Positions 10,044 through 18,560 of a stretch of 64,000 nucleotides of DNA are shown here, one piece after another; the stretch's first letter is position 1, and the number at the start of each line of letters is the position of its first letter. A program made the translations under genes and the position numbers. The DNA is from an uncultured Alphaproteobacteria bacterium (GTDB lineage Bacteria > Pseudomonadota > Alphaproteobacteria > Rhodobacterales > Rhodobacteraceae): contig CACJWR010000003.1 in assembly GCA_902596985.1 (NCBI GenBank), forward strand, positions 1 to 64,000, given 5' to 3'. Under the pieces are notes generated by a model that had not been told where the DNA came from, searched no databases, and worked only from the letters and a program-made list of their open reading frames with translations.

Positions 10044-10047
10044 GGCA

Positions 10048-11994
10048 TTAGCCTTGACTTAAGTCAGGGATGTTAGCAAAATGGATTAGGGCCTCTGGGT
10101 TAGCCAAAGCTTCTTTATTTTTAATTTCTTTTCCATGTACAATATCTCTGACCGCTAGCTCAGTTATTTTCCCAGAACGCGTTCTAGGGATATCTGGAAC
10201 AGCAACTACTTTAGCTGGCACATGTCTTGGGGTGAGATTTGTTCTTATCTGATTAACTACTTTTTCTTTAAGATGTTCAGTTAGCTCATGGTCATTTTGT
10301 AACTTTAGAAATAAAACTATTCTAACATCATTGTTCCAATTTTGTGCTATTACGATGGACTCAGCAATTTCATTGAGTTTCTCAACCGTATTATATATCT
10401 CGGCAGTGCCAATCCTCACTCCGCCAGGATTTAGGGTTGCATCTGATCTACCGTAAATTACCACCGTACCGCGCTCAGTTATTTTGGCCCAATCTCCGTG
10501 GTGCCATATCCCTTTAAATTTTTCAAAATATGCTTCTTTGTATTTTGTATCATTTTGATCATTCCAAAACTTTATGGGCATTGATGGGAATGGAATTTTG
10601 CATACAAGCTCACCTTCCATGTTAACCAAACTTTCTCCATGCTCGTTAAATATATCCACGTCCATTGCTAGTGCTCTGCATTGAATTTGACCTTTGACTA
10701 CAGGACTCAAAGGATTACTTAAAACAAAACAGCTGAGAAGATCTGTTCCACCAGAAATCGATGCAATCTGCACATCTGGTTTTATATTATTCAGAATGTA
10801 ATCATAACTATCCGGGCTAAGTGGAGAGCCAGTTGAACAAATAGTTCGTAGGTTGCTCAACGTGAAGTGTTTCTTGGGAGCTATATTAGATTTTGAAAGT
10901 GCATCGATATATTTTGCTGATGTACCGAATATGCTCACCTTCGATTTTTCAGCTATTTTCCATAGGTGTTCGGGATTTGGATAAAATGGACTTCCTTCAT
11001 AGAGGACTATCGAGCTTTTACAAAATAAGGAGCCAACCAACCAGTTCCACATCATCCAACCACATGTAGTAAAATAAAACATTTTCTGCTTTTCGCTTAA
11101 ATTTATATGAAGCAGGTGTTCTTTTGCGTGTTGAATTAGAACGCCCCCTATGCTGTGTGTTATGCATTTAGGTTTGCCAGTGGTACCCGATGAAAAAACA
11201 ATATATAAAGGGTCATTAAATTTACACAAAACATAGTTCTCTAATCTATCTGACTGAAGAACAGCTTTAAAATTTGTAAAATTATCAATGTCTTTGGAAG
11301 AACTTATATATTCAACAACAATGATATGTTCTAAAGAGGGAAGGCGTTTAGATATTTTTTCAATTTCCTTTGATCTATCAATAACCTTTCCATTATAAAG
11401 GTAGCCGTCCGTTGCAATTATAATTTTGGGTTCTATTTGTTCAAAGCGATCTATAACCCCCTCAATACCAAAGTCGCTCGAACAGGAAGAAAAAATAGCT
11501 CCTAAGGCAGAAGTAGCGAGCATCGATATAACTGTTTCAGAACAGTTGGGCATGTAAGCGCAGACACGATCCCCTTTCTTGATCCCCTTTGCTTTCATCC
11601 AGCCAGCCATTTTAAGGGCCTTACTTTCAAGTTCTTTTCTAGTTAACGCATTTGAGAACCCATTTTCTCTAAATTCCTCAATAGCTATAGCATTATCTGC
11701 AGCTCGGAGTAGGTTTTCCGCATAGTTTAGTTTTGCATCTGGAAAAAACCTAGCGCCAGGCATCCTCCCAATATTTTCAGTAATTTTTGTGCCCTTGCTT
11801 CCTTTTATTTCAGAAAAATCCCACATCAAAGACCAAAACTTTTCGACATTATTAACTGACCAATCCCAAATATCTTGATATTCTGTTTTTATTGATTGTG
11901 AGTATCTGTGATTTGCAAATTCAATAAACCGATATAGGTTGCTTGACTTTTTACTTTCACTACTTGGTTGCCAAATGATTTCAGGATTATCCAT
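10048..11994 (-). CDS. Acetoacetyl-CoA synthetase
   Basis: This 648-residue ANL-superfamily enzyme matches acetoacetyl-CoA synthetase (AacS), which activates acetoacetate to acetoacetyl-CoA in ketone-body and polyhydroxybutyrate metabolism. Support comes from the N-terminal acetyl-CoA-synthetase-like extension, the P-loop VFSSGTTGKPK (about residue 268), the GWMMWNWLVG segment typical of AacS, SISGGTDLLSCFV, and the catalytic lysine in RTRSGKITELAVRD. The length agrees with the family (about 650). It is convergent with trkH, with only four bases between the stops, and no operon partner is obvious. Confidence 0.92.
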   Translation of the reverse strand: MDNPEIIWQPSSESKKSSNLYRFIEFANHRYSQSIKTEYQDIWDWSVNNVEKFWSLMWDFSEIKGSKGTKITENIGRMPGARFFPDAKLNYAENLLRAADNAIAIEEFRENGFSNALTRKELESKALKMAGWMKAKGIKKGDRVCAYMPNCSETVISMLATSALGAIFSSCSSDFGIEGVIDRFEQIEPKIIIATDGYLYNGKVIDRSKEIEKISKRLPSLEHIIVVEYISSSKDIDNFTNFKAVLQSDRLENYVLCKFNDPLYIVFSSGTTGKPKCITHSIGGVLIQHAKEHLLHINLSEKQKMFYFTTCGWMMWNWLVGSLFCKSSIVLYEGSPFYPNPEHLWKIAEKSKVSIFGTSAKYIDALSKSNIAPKKHFTLSNLRTICSTGSPLSPDSYDYILNNIKPDVQIASISGGTDLLSCFVLSNPLSPVVKGQIQCRALAMDVDIFNEHGESLVNMEGELVCKIPFPSMPIKFWNDQNDTKYKEAYFEKFKGIWHHGDWAKITERGTVVIYGRSDATLNPGGVRIGTAEIYNTVEKLNEIAESIVIAQNWNNDVRIVLFLKLQNDHELTEHLKEKVVNQIRTNLTPRHVPAKVVAVPDIPRTRSGKITELAVRDIVHGKEIKNKEALANPEALIHFANIPDLSQG

Positions 11995-12125
11995 TTATAA
12001 GCCTTTTAATATTTTAATAAATTCACTGAGTTATTTAATATATAGTCCGCACACGCTAGCTTCAGTTCTTCTTTATCATTATAGCGCAACATATCTCCAA
12101 TCATAAACGCTTTTAAATTTTTACT

Positions 12126-13358
12126 TTAAGCATTTTCAGGGAGCTTCACGCTAAGATTGATAGTTAAAAATAATAAGGAAGCAAGCACCGAAAATGCAGC
12201 AAAAAATTTGAACTGAAGATCAATGAAATAGCCTAAGTCTATAAAATAACCGCTTAAAACAGGTCCTACAGCAGAACTGAAAACCATAATGGTTACTCCA
12301 ACCGTACGCACTGACCCCAGATATAAAGATCCGAAGAATTCTGGGAAAAAAGTTCCATATACTACGATGTATGCCCCCGCGCTTAAACCTAACAGGATAA
12401 AGATAAGGAGTAATTCGGAGTAGCTTGTAGCGATCGACAAGAGTAATAACCCCGAGATGAGAGGGAAAAGAAAAACAGGTAGAATCAATTTGGTGGAAAG
12501 CTTATCCACCAAATAACCGATTAAATACAAAGAAAAAAGAGTTGCAGCTGAATAGGCTGGGATAAATAGTACATATGTTGAAAGATCCCAATTTTTTATT
12601 TCCACTAAATGAACTTGGTGGAAGAAAAGGGTTGTTGTAATCATGGGAGAAGTCATTAGCCCTGGCACTGCTGCCCAAAAAATCCAACTCCTTAACATCT
12701 CGGACCGCTTCCATGATTTTTTCAACATGCCTACCTGCTGTTTTTCTCTCTGTGGCTTGGTATCCTTGTTTCGCTCTCTTTTAGCAAGAAACCTAACTGA
12801 GGCCAATATTATTATACTCATTATTATCGATACATACCAGCTGGTCTGCCAACCTATAAGGCCTATTAAAGCAACAAATATTGTGGGCATTATAGCTTCT
12901 GCAAGAGTGTAACCAGAGTTTGCAACGGCGACTGCCTTACCCTTATTTTTAAAAAACCATTTGCCACAAAAGACCATTGATATGTGCCCAAGCATTCCTT
13001 GACCAAAAAAACGAAGGCCCAGAATAATAAAAACTAGCCCCCATGTAGAAGTATTGTTTGCCATTAAAAATACAAAAACTACCAATCCAAAAATGACCGA
13101 CGTGCTGAGTCTTTTAGCTGAAATTCTATCTGCATAACCACCCACAAAGAGGATAAGAATTGCTGAAGATAAAGTCGCGCAAGAGTAGATCAGTCCCCAT
13201 TGAGTATGAGTTAACTCGAAAGCAGCCCTAATTTCCCCCGAGTATAATGAAATAAAGAAAGTCTGACCAAAGGCAGAACAAAAAGTAAGAATAAATACTA
13301 TATAGAGCCAGCGTGAATTTTTTATATAAAAATCAATATTGATCATTGAACTTGTCAC
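12126..13358 (-). CDS. Major facilitator superfamily transporter
   Basis: The protein has 410 residues and about twelve hydrophobic segments split by a basic, charged central loop (KRERNKDTKPQREK, about residue 190). That is the standard 6+6 MFS arrangement. The loop-2 region GGYADRISAKR resembles the G-x-x-x-D-R-x-G-x-R MFS signature. Substrate specificity cannot be read from sequence alone; general appearance is close to monocarboxylate or oxalate/formate-type carriers. It is divergent from the enoyl-CoA hydratase gene with only about 64 bases between starts. Confidence 0.85.
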   Translation of the reverse strand: MTSSMINIDFYIKNSRWLYIVFILTFCSAFGQTFFISLYSGEIRAAFELTHTQWGLIYSCATLSSAILILFVGGYADRISAKRLSTSVIFGLVVFVFLMANNTSTWGLVFIILGLRFFGQGMLGHISMVFCGKWFFKNKGKAVAVANSGYTLAEAIMPTIFVALIGLIGWQTSWYVSIIMSIIILASVRFLAKRERNKDTKPQREKQQVGMLKKSWKRSEMLRSWIFWAAVPGLMTSPMITTTLFFHQVHLVEIKNWDLSTYVLFIPAYSAATLFSLYLIGYLVDKLSTKLILPVFLFPLISGLLLLSIATSYSELLLIFILLGLSAGAYIVVYGTFFPEFFGSLYLGSVRTVGVTIMVFSSAVGPVLSGYFIDLGYFIDLQFKFFAAFSVLASLLFLTINLSVKLPENA

Positions 13359-13422
13359 TTAAAAGCTTGTATTGTTTAATAACAATAGTCGTATACGTGA
13401 AACTATAATAGGAAAGAATTAA

Positions 13423-14196
13423 ATGTCAGAAATTATAAAAGTAGAGCATTTAACGGACCACATAGTCGAGGTTTTAATAAATAGGCCAGAAAGTTATAAC
13501 ACATTTAATACAGAACTTAGGTTGAGTCTCACTGAAAAATTGAGGAAAATTGATCAAAATAAAGATACGAGAGTAGTGATATTGAGAGGAGAGGGCCCTG
13601 GTTTTTGTGCTGGCGCCGATTTAAATGATGGAGGGCAAATGCCTCCTTCAAAACAGCTCTTAGATGAGTATTTTCCCATATTTGAAATAATCTCAAAAAG
13701 TGAAAAACTTTTCATAGCTGCCGTACATGGATCAGCAGCGGGAATAGGAACGGCTTTAGCAATGAATTGTGATTTTACGGTGATGGCTGCTTCCTCGCGT
13801 ATTTCAATGGTGTTTTCGAATATTGGCTTGGTACCTGATGGAGGAGCGACTTATCTTCTTCAAAAATCTCTAGGCTATAGAAAAGCTTTAGAGGTAATTG
13901 TTTCGGGTAGCCATCTATCTTCGGAGGAATGTCTAAACTATGGATTGGCAAACAAAATATTTCAGGATGACAGCTTTATTGACGACGTAAGGAGCTGGGC
14001 TGAAGAATTATCGCAAAGATCGCCTTTAGCAGCATCTGCTGCAAAGCAAGTAATGCGTGAAGATACTTTTCAAGCTTACTGTGATAGATTCAATCACGAA
14101 GCAAGAGAACAAGATAATTTGATGCTGAGTAACGATTTTAAATCCGCTGTAGAGTCATTTTTTAAAAAAGAAAAACCGAATTTTACTGGGACTTAG
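13423..14196 (+). CDS. Enoyl-CoA hydratase/isomerase family protein
   Basis: This 257-residue crotonase-fold protein hydrates or isomerises enoyl-CoA thioesters. Recognisable elements are NRPESYNTFNTELR at the N-terminus, the first oxyanion-hole region GPGFCAGADLND (about residue 66), the second oxyanion helix AAVHGSAAGIGTALA (about 105), and IGLVPDGGATYLL near 145. The last has Asp in the position next to the second catalytic Glu of classical hydratases, which suggests an isomerase or PaaG-like member, so the precise reaction is open. It is the last flank gene before the photosynthesis cluster and converges on bchO. Confidence 0.88.
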   Translation: MSEIIKVEHLTDHIVEVLINRPESYNTFNTELRLSLTEKLRKIDQNKDTRVVILRGEGPGFCAGADLNDGGQMPPSKQLLDEYFPIFEIISKSEKLFIAAVHGSAAGIGTALAMNCDFTVMAASSRISMVFSNIGLVPDGGATYLLQKSLGYRKALEVIVSGSHLSSEECLNYGLANKIFQDDSFIDDVRSWAEELSQRSPLAASAAKQVMREDTFQAYCDRFNHEAREQDNLMLSNDFKSAVESFFKKEKPNFTGT

Positions 14197-14209
14197 TGTG
14201 ACTTCGGTC

Positions 14210-15061
14210 TCAAAGAGAATTTATCTCTTTGGCAATTTTTGCACTTGAAACTTCGTGGATCAAATGGCCATCACTTTTAAAAAGCTTTATTTTAGCGTTA
14301 AATGCTTTTTTGTGTGCTCTTACAGATGTTTTATAATTTACAATCCCATCGCGCATGCCTGCTAAAAAAAGAGTTGGAACACTGACTTTTTTAAATTTTT
14401 TTTCAATATCTCCGATATTCCAATTGGAAATGAATGCCAGAGTGCCGTTAACATGGTCCTCATCAGTCATGAGTTTCATATAGTAGTCAATATTTTTAAT
14501 AGTAAGATTACTCCCCGATATTGAAAGGAATTTTCTAAGACTTGTTTCAGCACTGTTAAAGAGCCTTATCCAATATTTAGTTAAAGGGCTTGCATAAAAC
14601 ACTCGTGCCATTAATGGAAAAATCGTTCCAGCTGGACCTTCAAATTTCTCCAGAGCACCATTTATAAGAACTATGGATGATAGTGGTCCCTCGTAGATAA
14701 CGGATAAGGACAAAACGATTACTGCACCGATAGAGTGACCTACAAAGACGTTTGGTTTAATCTTTAATGACTCAAAAAGAATTATCAAATCCCTCACAAT
14801 AGTATCCTGGTGAGGTCGTTTTCCTTTTTTTATCTTTGAGAATCTATGTCCAGGTAGGTCAACCGCCAAAACTTGAAACTTTTGAAGTTTTGGTATTAGA
14901 TTTGCCCAAGAATGAGAGGAAGCTCCAGCTCCATGGATCAGGAGTATAATAGGGTTACCTGGTTTCCCAATTAATTGATAATGCCAAACAAAATTATCGG
15001 TCTCTAGGAACTTACTATATTCAGAGTATGGCCAAAAATTATTTGAAGCGTCATTAACCAT
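14210..15061 (-). CDS. bchO: Magnesium chelatase accessory alpha/beta hydrolase
   Basis: BchO is an alpha/beta-hydrolase protein of unknown exact function, conserved beside the magnesium chelatase genes of purple phototrophs. The 283 residues show the oxyanion-region LIHGAGASSHSW (about residue 42), the nucleophile elbow VGHSIGA (about 110), and a late Asp/His pair (GMRDGIV and DGHLIHE). The catalytic Ser-Asp-His triad therefore appears intact. It is the last gene of the crtA-bchI-bchD-bchO transcription unit, eight bases after bchD, an order shared with Rhodobacter clusters. Confidence 0.93.
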   Translation of the reverse strand: MVNDASNNFWPYSEYSKFLETDNFVWHYQLIGKPGNPIILLIHGAGASSHSWANLIPKLQKFQVLAVDLPGHRFSKIKKGKRPHQDTIVRDLIILFESLKIKPNVFVGHSIGAVIVLSLSVIYEGPLSSIVLINGALEKFEGPAGTIFPLMARVFYASPLTKYWIRLFNSAETSLRKFLSISGSNLTIKNIDYYMKLMTDEDHVNGTLAFISNWNIGDIEKKFKKVSVPTLFLAGMRDGIVNYKTSVRAHKKAFNAKIKLFKSDGHLIHEVSSAKIAKEINSL

Positions 15062-15069
15062 TCTATGCT

Positions 15070-16773
15070 TTATATCGATTGCTGAACGGCTTTTGAAATA
15101 CTGCTGGAATTAGCCATTGGCAATTGGAAATAATAGCCATTTAGTTCTCTCGCAAGCTCATCAGCCATTGGTGTTTTTCTTCTAGAAGTATCGATAAAGA
15201 TATTGTTGATAGCGTCTCGTTTTATTAATGATGCTATATAGTTTGTATCCTCAATAGCCTTAATACGGTCTCCCACTCCATCAAGCGACATGTTTCCCCT
15301 GCCGTCAGATAAGAGGATAATAATAGGTTTTATATTTCGGGATCTAGCGGCATTAGCCATATTAAATGCTTCGAGTAAACCATTAGCCAGAGGTGTAGCA
15401 CCACCTCCAGGCAGTGAACTTAATTTTTTCTTGGCAGTCACAAGAGATTTTGTAGGCAATAGTAAAGGATCAGCTTTCAATCCACTAAAAGAAATAAGAG
15501 CAACATTATCTCGCTTTGCATAAGCATCGGATAATAATATCTCTATAGCGCCCTTTGCCTCATTTAACCGCCCAATAGCATTAGAGCCGGAGGCATCAAC
15601 TAAAAATATTAAGAGTCTTTCAGACTGCTTCTCAAATCTTTTTATCATAATGTCTTGTGGATATATGCTTATTTTTCTATTTTTTGTAATAGAAGAAGAT
15701 CTTATTTTTTGCCAAGGGGTAGCTCTTGTTAGTGTTCCAATCAAATCAATTCTTTTGTCAGAAGAATATTTTCTATTAATTGAAGGGATAGGACGGCCTG
15801 CAAAGAAATTAATGTTTCTTTCTCCAGATCCTGCTGATTCTCCAAAACTAATAGGTTGAGTATTTTTTGACAAGAGACTCTCAATGAGGTTGCCTGGGAG
15901 AGAGATTTTAAGAGCATCTATGAGCATTTTCTTGTCTTCACTTTTTAGTTCTGAGTTGGTACCTTTACTTTCATTATCATCCCTTAATTGTTCTTCCTTG
16001 GATGCTTCTTCTTTTTTATCTTGGTTAAATTCCGGAATTTGTTTTGCCTTATGTATCATGGAAAGAGAAATAGCTAGATTTATGTCTTCTCTGGAAACGG
16101 TTTTTTCCCTTTTATAAGCACATATCGCCTTAGCAACTTTCAGGGTGCTGAAAATCGTATGCATATTGGAAATAGAAAACATTTCGGTAGACGCCATTAA
16201 GTAATCATGAATTTTTTTATTGACTTCTACTGTCACTAGATTTTCTCTAGCCTGTGCAATTTTTTTTCTATTTATAGAAACTTTTTTCAAATCCTTATAT
16301 CTTGTTCCTTCTAGATTTATAGAAAAAATAAGATAGTCGGAAAGATTTTTGGGCACTTCATTACCTTCGCTTTCGTCTAATGCAATAAAGAATTTGTTGT
16401 TGTTGTTTTTAATTTTGTCTCTCAAAAATGTAGCTAGACCTTTTTCCATTTTTTCAGTGTTGGTTAAAATTAAAGCGACGTTGTCGGACGAGAATATATC
16501 TTCGTTATATTTTGGCATACCGAAGGTTAGCGTATCGATCATGTTAATGGTCTTGGCAAAATCGGTTGGATTTTGAAAGGGATAAATTTTTTTCAATTGT
16601 TTTGGTTTTAATAGGGATAAGAGGTTCGATAGAAAAACCTCTCTTACGGTTGAATAGTTAGCCTTTAGAGATAAAGAACCAAGAGAGGGATCGATACTAC
16701 TAATTGTTAATATGCCCTGGATGAGAGCATTTACATCGAGCTCATGCTCAAGGAAGTCAATATTATTTGCCAT
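15070..16773 (-). CDS. bchD: Magnesium chelatase subunit D
   Basis: BchD and BchI form the AAA+ motor complex that drives Mg insertion into protoporphyrin IX by BchH, the committed step to bacteriochlorophyll. The 567-residue protein has a degenerate AAA-like N-terminal half, an acidic linker (about residues 255-280), and a C-terminal integrin-I (VWA) domain with the MIDAS motif DASGS near residue 393 and the later T and D positions (GGGATPL, ILLSDGRGN). The length is normal for the family (about 560-670). It starts 11 bases inside the bchI 3' end, indicating translational coupling. Confidence 0.95.
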   Translation of the reverse strand: MANNIDFLEHELDVNALIQGILTISSIDPSLGSLSLKANYSTVREVFLSNLLSLLKPKQLKKIYPFQNPTDFAKTINMIDTLTFGMPKYNEDIFSSDNVALILTNTEKMEKGLATFLRDKIKNNNNKFFIALDESEGNEVPKNLSDYLIFSINLEGTRYKDLKKVSINRKKIAQARENLVTVEVNKKIHDYLMASTEMFSISNMHTIFSTLKVAKAICAYKREKTVSREDINLAISLSMIHKAKQIPEFNQDKKEEASKEEQLRDDNESKGTNSELKSEDKKMLIDALKISLPGNLIESLLSKNTQPISFGESAGSGERNINFFAGRPIPSINRKYSSDKRIDLIGTLTRATPWQKIRSSSITKNRKISIYPQDIMIKRFEKQSERLLIFLVDASGSNAIGRLNEAKGAIEILLSDAYAKRDNVALISFSGLKADPLLLPTKSLVTAKKKLSSLPGGGATPLANGLLEAFNMANAARSRNIKPIIILLSDGRGNMSLDGVGDRIKAIEDTNYIASLIKRDAINNIFIDTSRRKTPMADELARELNGYYFQLPMANSSSISKAVQQSI

Positions 16774-17776
16774 CTATAAGTTCATTGACTTTTCTTTTCA
16801 CGCGTACCTCTGAACTTGTATCATCCAATGGATCCCTTCTCAGTCTATGGCTAAGAGTGTAAACAGCTATTTCTCTAATATCCTCTAAAGTTGGCTTAGT
16901 TGTCTGATTAAACGCACAGAGTGCTCTTAAAGCCCTCAAAAGTGTTAGTTCTCCCCTCAATCCATCGGAGCCCACCGCTATACAAATTTCAGCACATTTT
17001 GATAAAATACTATCGTCAAGCTTAATGTTATCTAGAGTATTTTTTGCGTGAATTATCTTTTTTTGAACTGTTAAATCTTTCCGTCTCCACTTCCGTAAAA
17101 AAGCTTGAGGATCTCTTTCAAATTCATCTCTTCTTTTAATAACTTCAATTCTTTGCGATATTTCAGAGGGGGAACCCACATTTACTGAAAAACCAAATCT
17201 ATCAAGTAGCTGCGGTCTGAGTTCACCTTCTTCGGGATTTCCAGAACCAATTAAGACGAATTTTGATGAGTGTCTTATCGATATTCCATCCCTTTCGACA
17301 AGGTTCTCTCCTGATGCGGCAACGTCTAAAAGCAAATCAACGATATGATCCTCTAGCAAGTTGACCTCATCTATATACAGGAAGCCACTATTTGCTTTGG
17401 CTAACAAGCCTGGTTCAAACACTTTCCTGCCCTCAGTCAAAGCAATTTCTAAATTTAGTGCTCCAACAACTCTGTCTTCTGTTGACCCCAATGGAAGATC
17501 TATAACAGGGGTTGAACGCTCTTCAAACTCAAGAGGCTTCTTTTTTTTGCACTGATCGCATAGATTAAACGAATTCTGGCAATTAAAGGGGCAATTTATT
17601 ACAAAATTTTGCTTTGGTAATAATCCCGCGAGCGATCTAACAATAGTTGATTTCCCAGTGCCTCGATCTCCAAAAACTAGTACGCCTCCAATTGATGGAT
17701 CGATTGCTGTCAAAATTAGAGCAAGCTTCATTTGTTCTTGTCCAACTATTGCTGAGAATGGAAAATACTTATTCAC
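16763..17776 (-). CDS. bchI: Magnesium chelatase ATPase subunit I
   Basis: This 337-residue AAA+ ATPase powers magnesium chelatase. The Walker A motif GDRGTGKST is near residue 39, Walker B (FLYIDEVNLLEDH) near 133, and sensor 1 and arginine-finger regions follow (IGSGNPEEGELRPQLLDRF). The cysteine-containing insertion FNCQNSFNLCDQCK typical of BchI/ChlI is present. The gene overlaps crtA by eight bases and bchD by eleven on the same strand, so carotenoid and early bacteriochlorophyll functions share one transcript driven from the crtA promoter. Confidence 0.96.
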   Translation of the reverse strand: MNKYFPFSAIVGQEQMKLALILTAIDPSIGGVLVFGDRGTGKSTIVRSLAGLLPKQNFVINCPFNCQNSFNLCDQCKKKKPLEFEERSTPVIDLPLGSTEDRVVGALNLEIALTEGRKVFEPGLLAKANSGFLYIDEVNLLEDHIVDLLLDVAASGENLVERDGISIRHSSKFVLIGSGNPEEGELRPQLLDRFGFSVNVGSPSEISQRIEVIKRRDEFERDPQAFLRKWRRKDLTVQKKIIHAKNTLDNIKLDDSILSKCAEICIAVGSDGLRGELTLLRALRALCAFNQTTKPTLEDIREIAVYTLSHRLRRDPLDDTSSEVRVKRKVNELIDGK

Positions 17777-18473
17777 TTGCTTCCTTATTTATATTTATTT
17801 CTGGCCATTGGCCAATTTGTTTGTCTATCGCAAATCTTGCATAGAGTTCCTCTTTAAACCAATTATTTTCCCTTACGGCTTTGATGGCTTCCTTGTGAGG
17901 CCCATGATTTCGAGCAAATTGATCCATGCTCTCCTGACTTGGCCATATTGAGAAGGTGACTTGGTGAAACCATGGAATTTCTCCTAAGCCGATTTTAAAT
18001 AAAACATTTCTATTGATCCCAATTGCTTTTGATATATCTGGCACTCTTTTCCAAAATTTTAAAAGGATACTTGTTTTTATTGTTGCTCTTGTAAGCGCTA
18101 CTACAGGAAATGTTTGATCGAGGTTATCAGTTATTTCAAAAGGGTTTCTTTTATCCCAACTGCCCCAAGATCTGGTAGGTTTTAGATATAGCGTCCAGTT
18201 TTCTTTCGATCTATTTTTATATTGTTTGAAAATTGATGAGTTAGCAATGTTTTGATCCGCATCGGTCACACTATCCCATACTGCCATGATAGCATAAACA
18301 TTAGGGTTTAATACAGGGGTAAAGCCTTCCCCAACACCACTTCCAAAAAGTTTATAAAATTGCAGGCCTTTCATCCTTCTCATATATAAATGTGAAAACC
18401 CCATATGGGAAAAAGCCCATAGTTTGCCAAATATGGACTGGAACCTAAAAAAACTTATGGTAATTGTTTTAAT
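17769..18473 (-). CDS. crtA: Spheroidene monooxygenase, apparent ATT start
   Basis: CrtA oxidises spheroidene to spheroidenone with O2, giving the red keto-carotenoid of aerobic cells. The core GSGVGEGFTPVLNPNVYA and the C-terminal HQVTFSIWPSQESMDQFA region match the family. The first ATG in frame (18404, used by the track) gives only 211 residues and omits a conserved N-terminus. The frame stays open upstream, reading TISFFRFQSIFGKLWAFSHMGF, which has the CrtA look, and the only stop is a TAG just before it. No ATG, GTG or TTG exists there. An ATT at 18473 has GGAG six bases upstream and gives 234 residues (MKTITISFFRF). I therefore place the start at that ATT, with 18404 as the alternative. 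Confidence 0.85.
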   Translation of the reverse strand: MKTITISFFRFQSIFGKLWAFSHMGFSHLYMRRMKGLQFYKLFGSGVGEGFTPVLNPNVYAIMAVWDSVTDADQNIANSSIFKQYKNRSKENWTLYLKPTRSWGSWDKRNPFEITDNLDQTFPVVALTRATIKTSILLKFWKRVPDISKAIGINRNVLFKIGLGEIPWFHQVTFSIWPSQESMDQFARNHGPHKEAIKAVRENNWFKEELYARFAIDKQIGQWPEININKEASE

Positions 18474-18504
18474 TATCTACTCCAAAATGGCTTATTCAAT
18501 TCAA

Positions 18505-18533
18505 AGCATATTTTTTATTAAAAATATTGTCAA
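18505..18533 (-). promoter_or_regulatory. Sigma70-like promoter of the crtA-bchIDO unit
   Basis: On the minus strand TTGACA (18533-18528) is followed after exactly 17 bases by TATGCT (18510-18505). This would start transcription near 18498, about 25 bases before the ATT start of crtA. The -35 box is part of the PpsR palindrome, so a bound repressor would block RNA polymerase. The assignment is from consensus match only. Confidence 0.65.
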
Positions 18534-18545
18534 AAAAAACTGACA
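18528..18545. promoter_or_regulatory. PpsR/CrtJ binding site, crtA-crtI intergenic region
   Basis: The palindrome TGTCA-N8-TGACA fits the TGT-N12-ACA operator of PpsR/CrtJ, with five paired bases in each arm. It overlaps the -35 box of the crtA promoter and ends 15 bases before the crtI start codon, so it could repress both divergent units. Confidence 0.75.
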
Positions 18546-18560
18546 TGTTTAAGATCAGAT

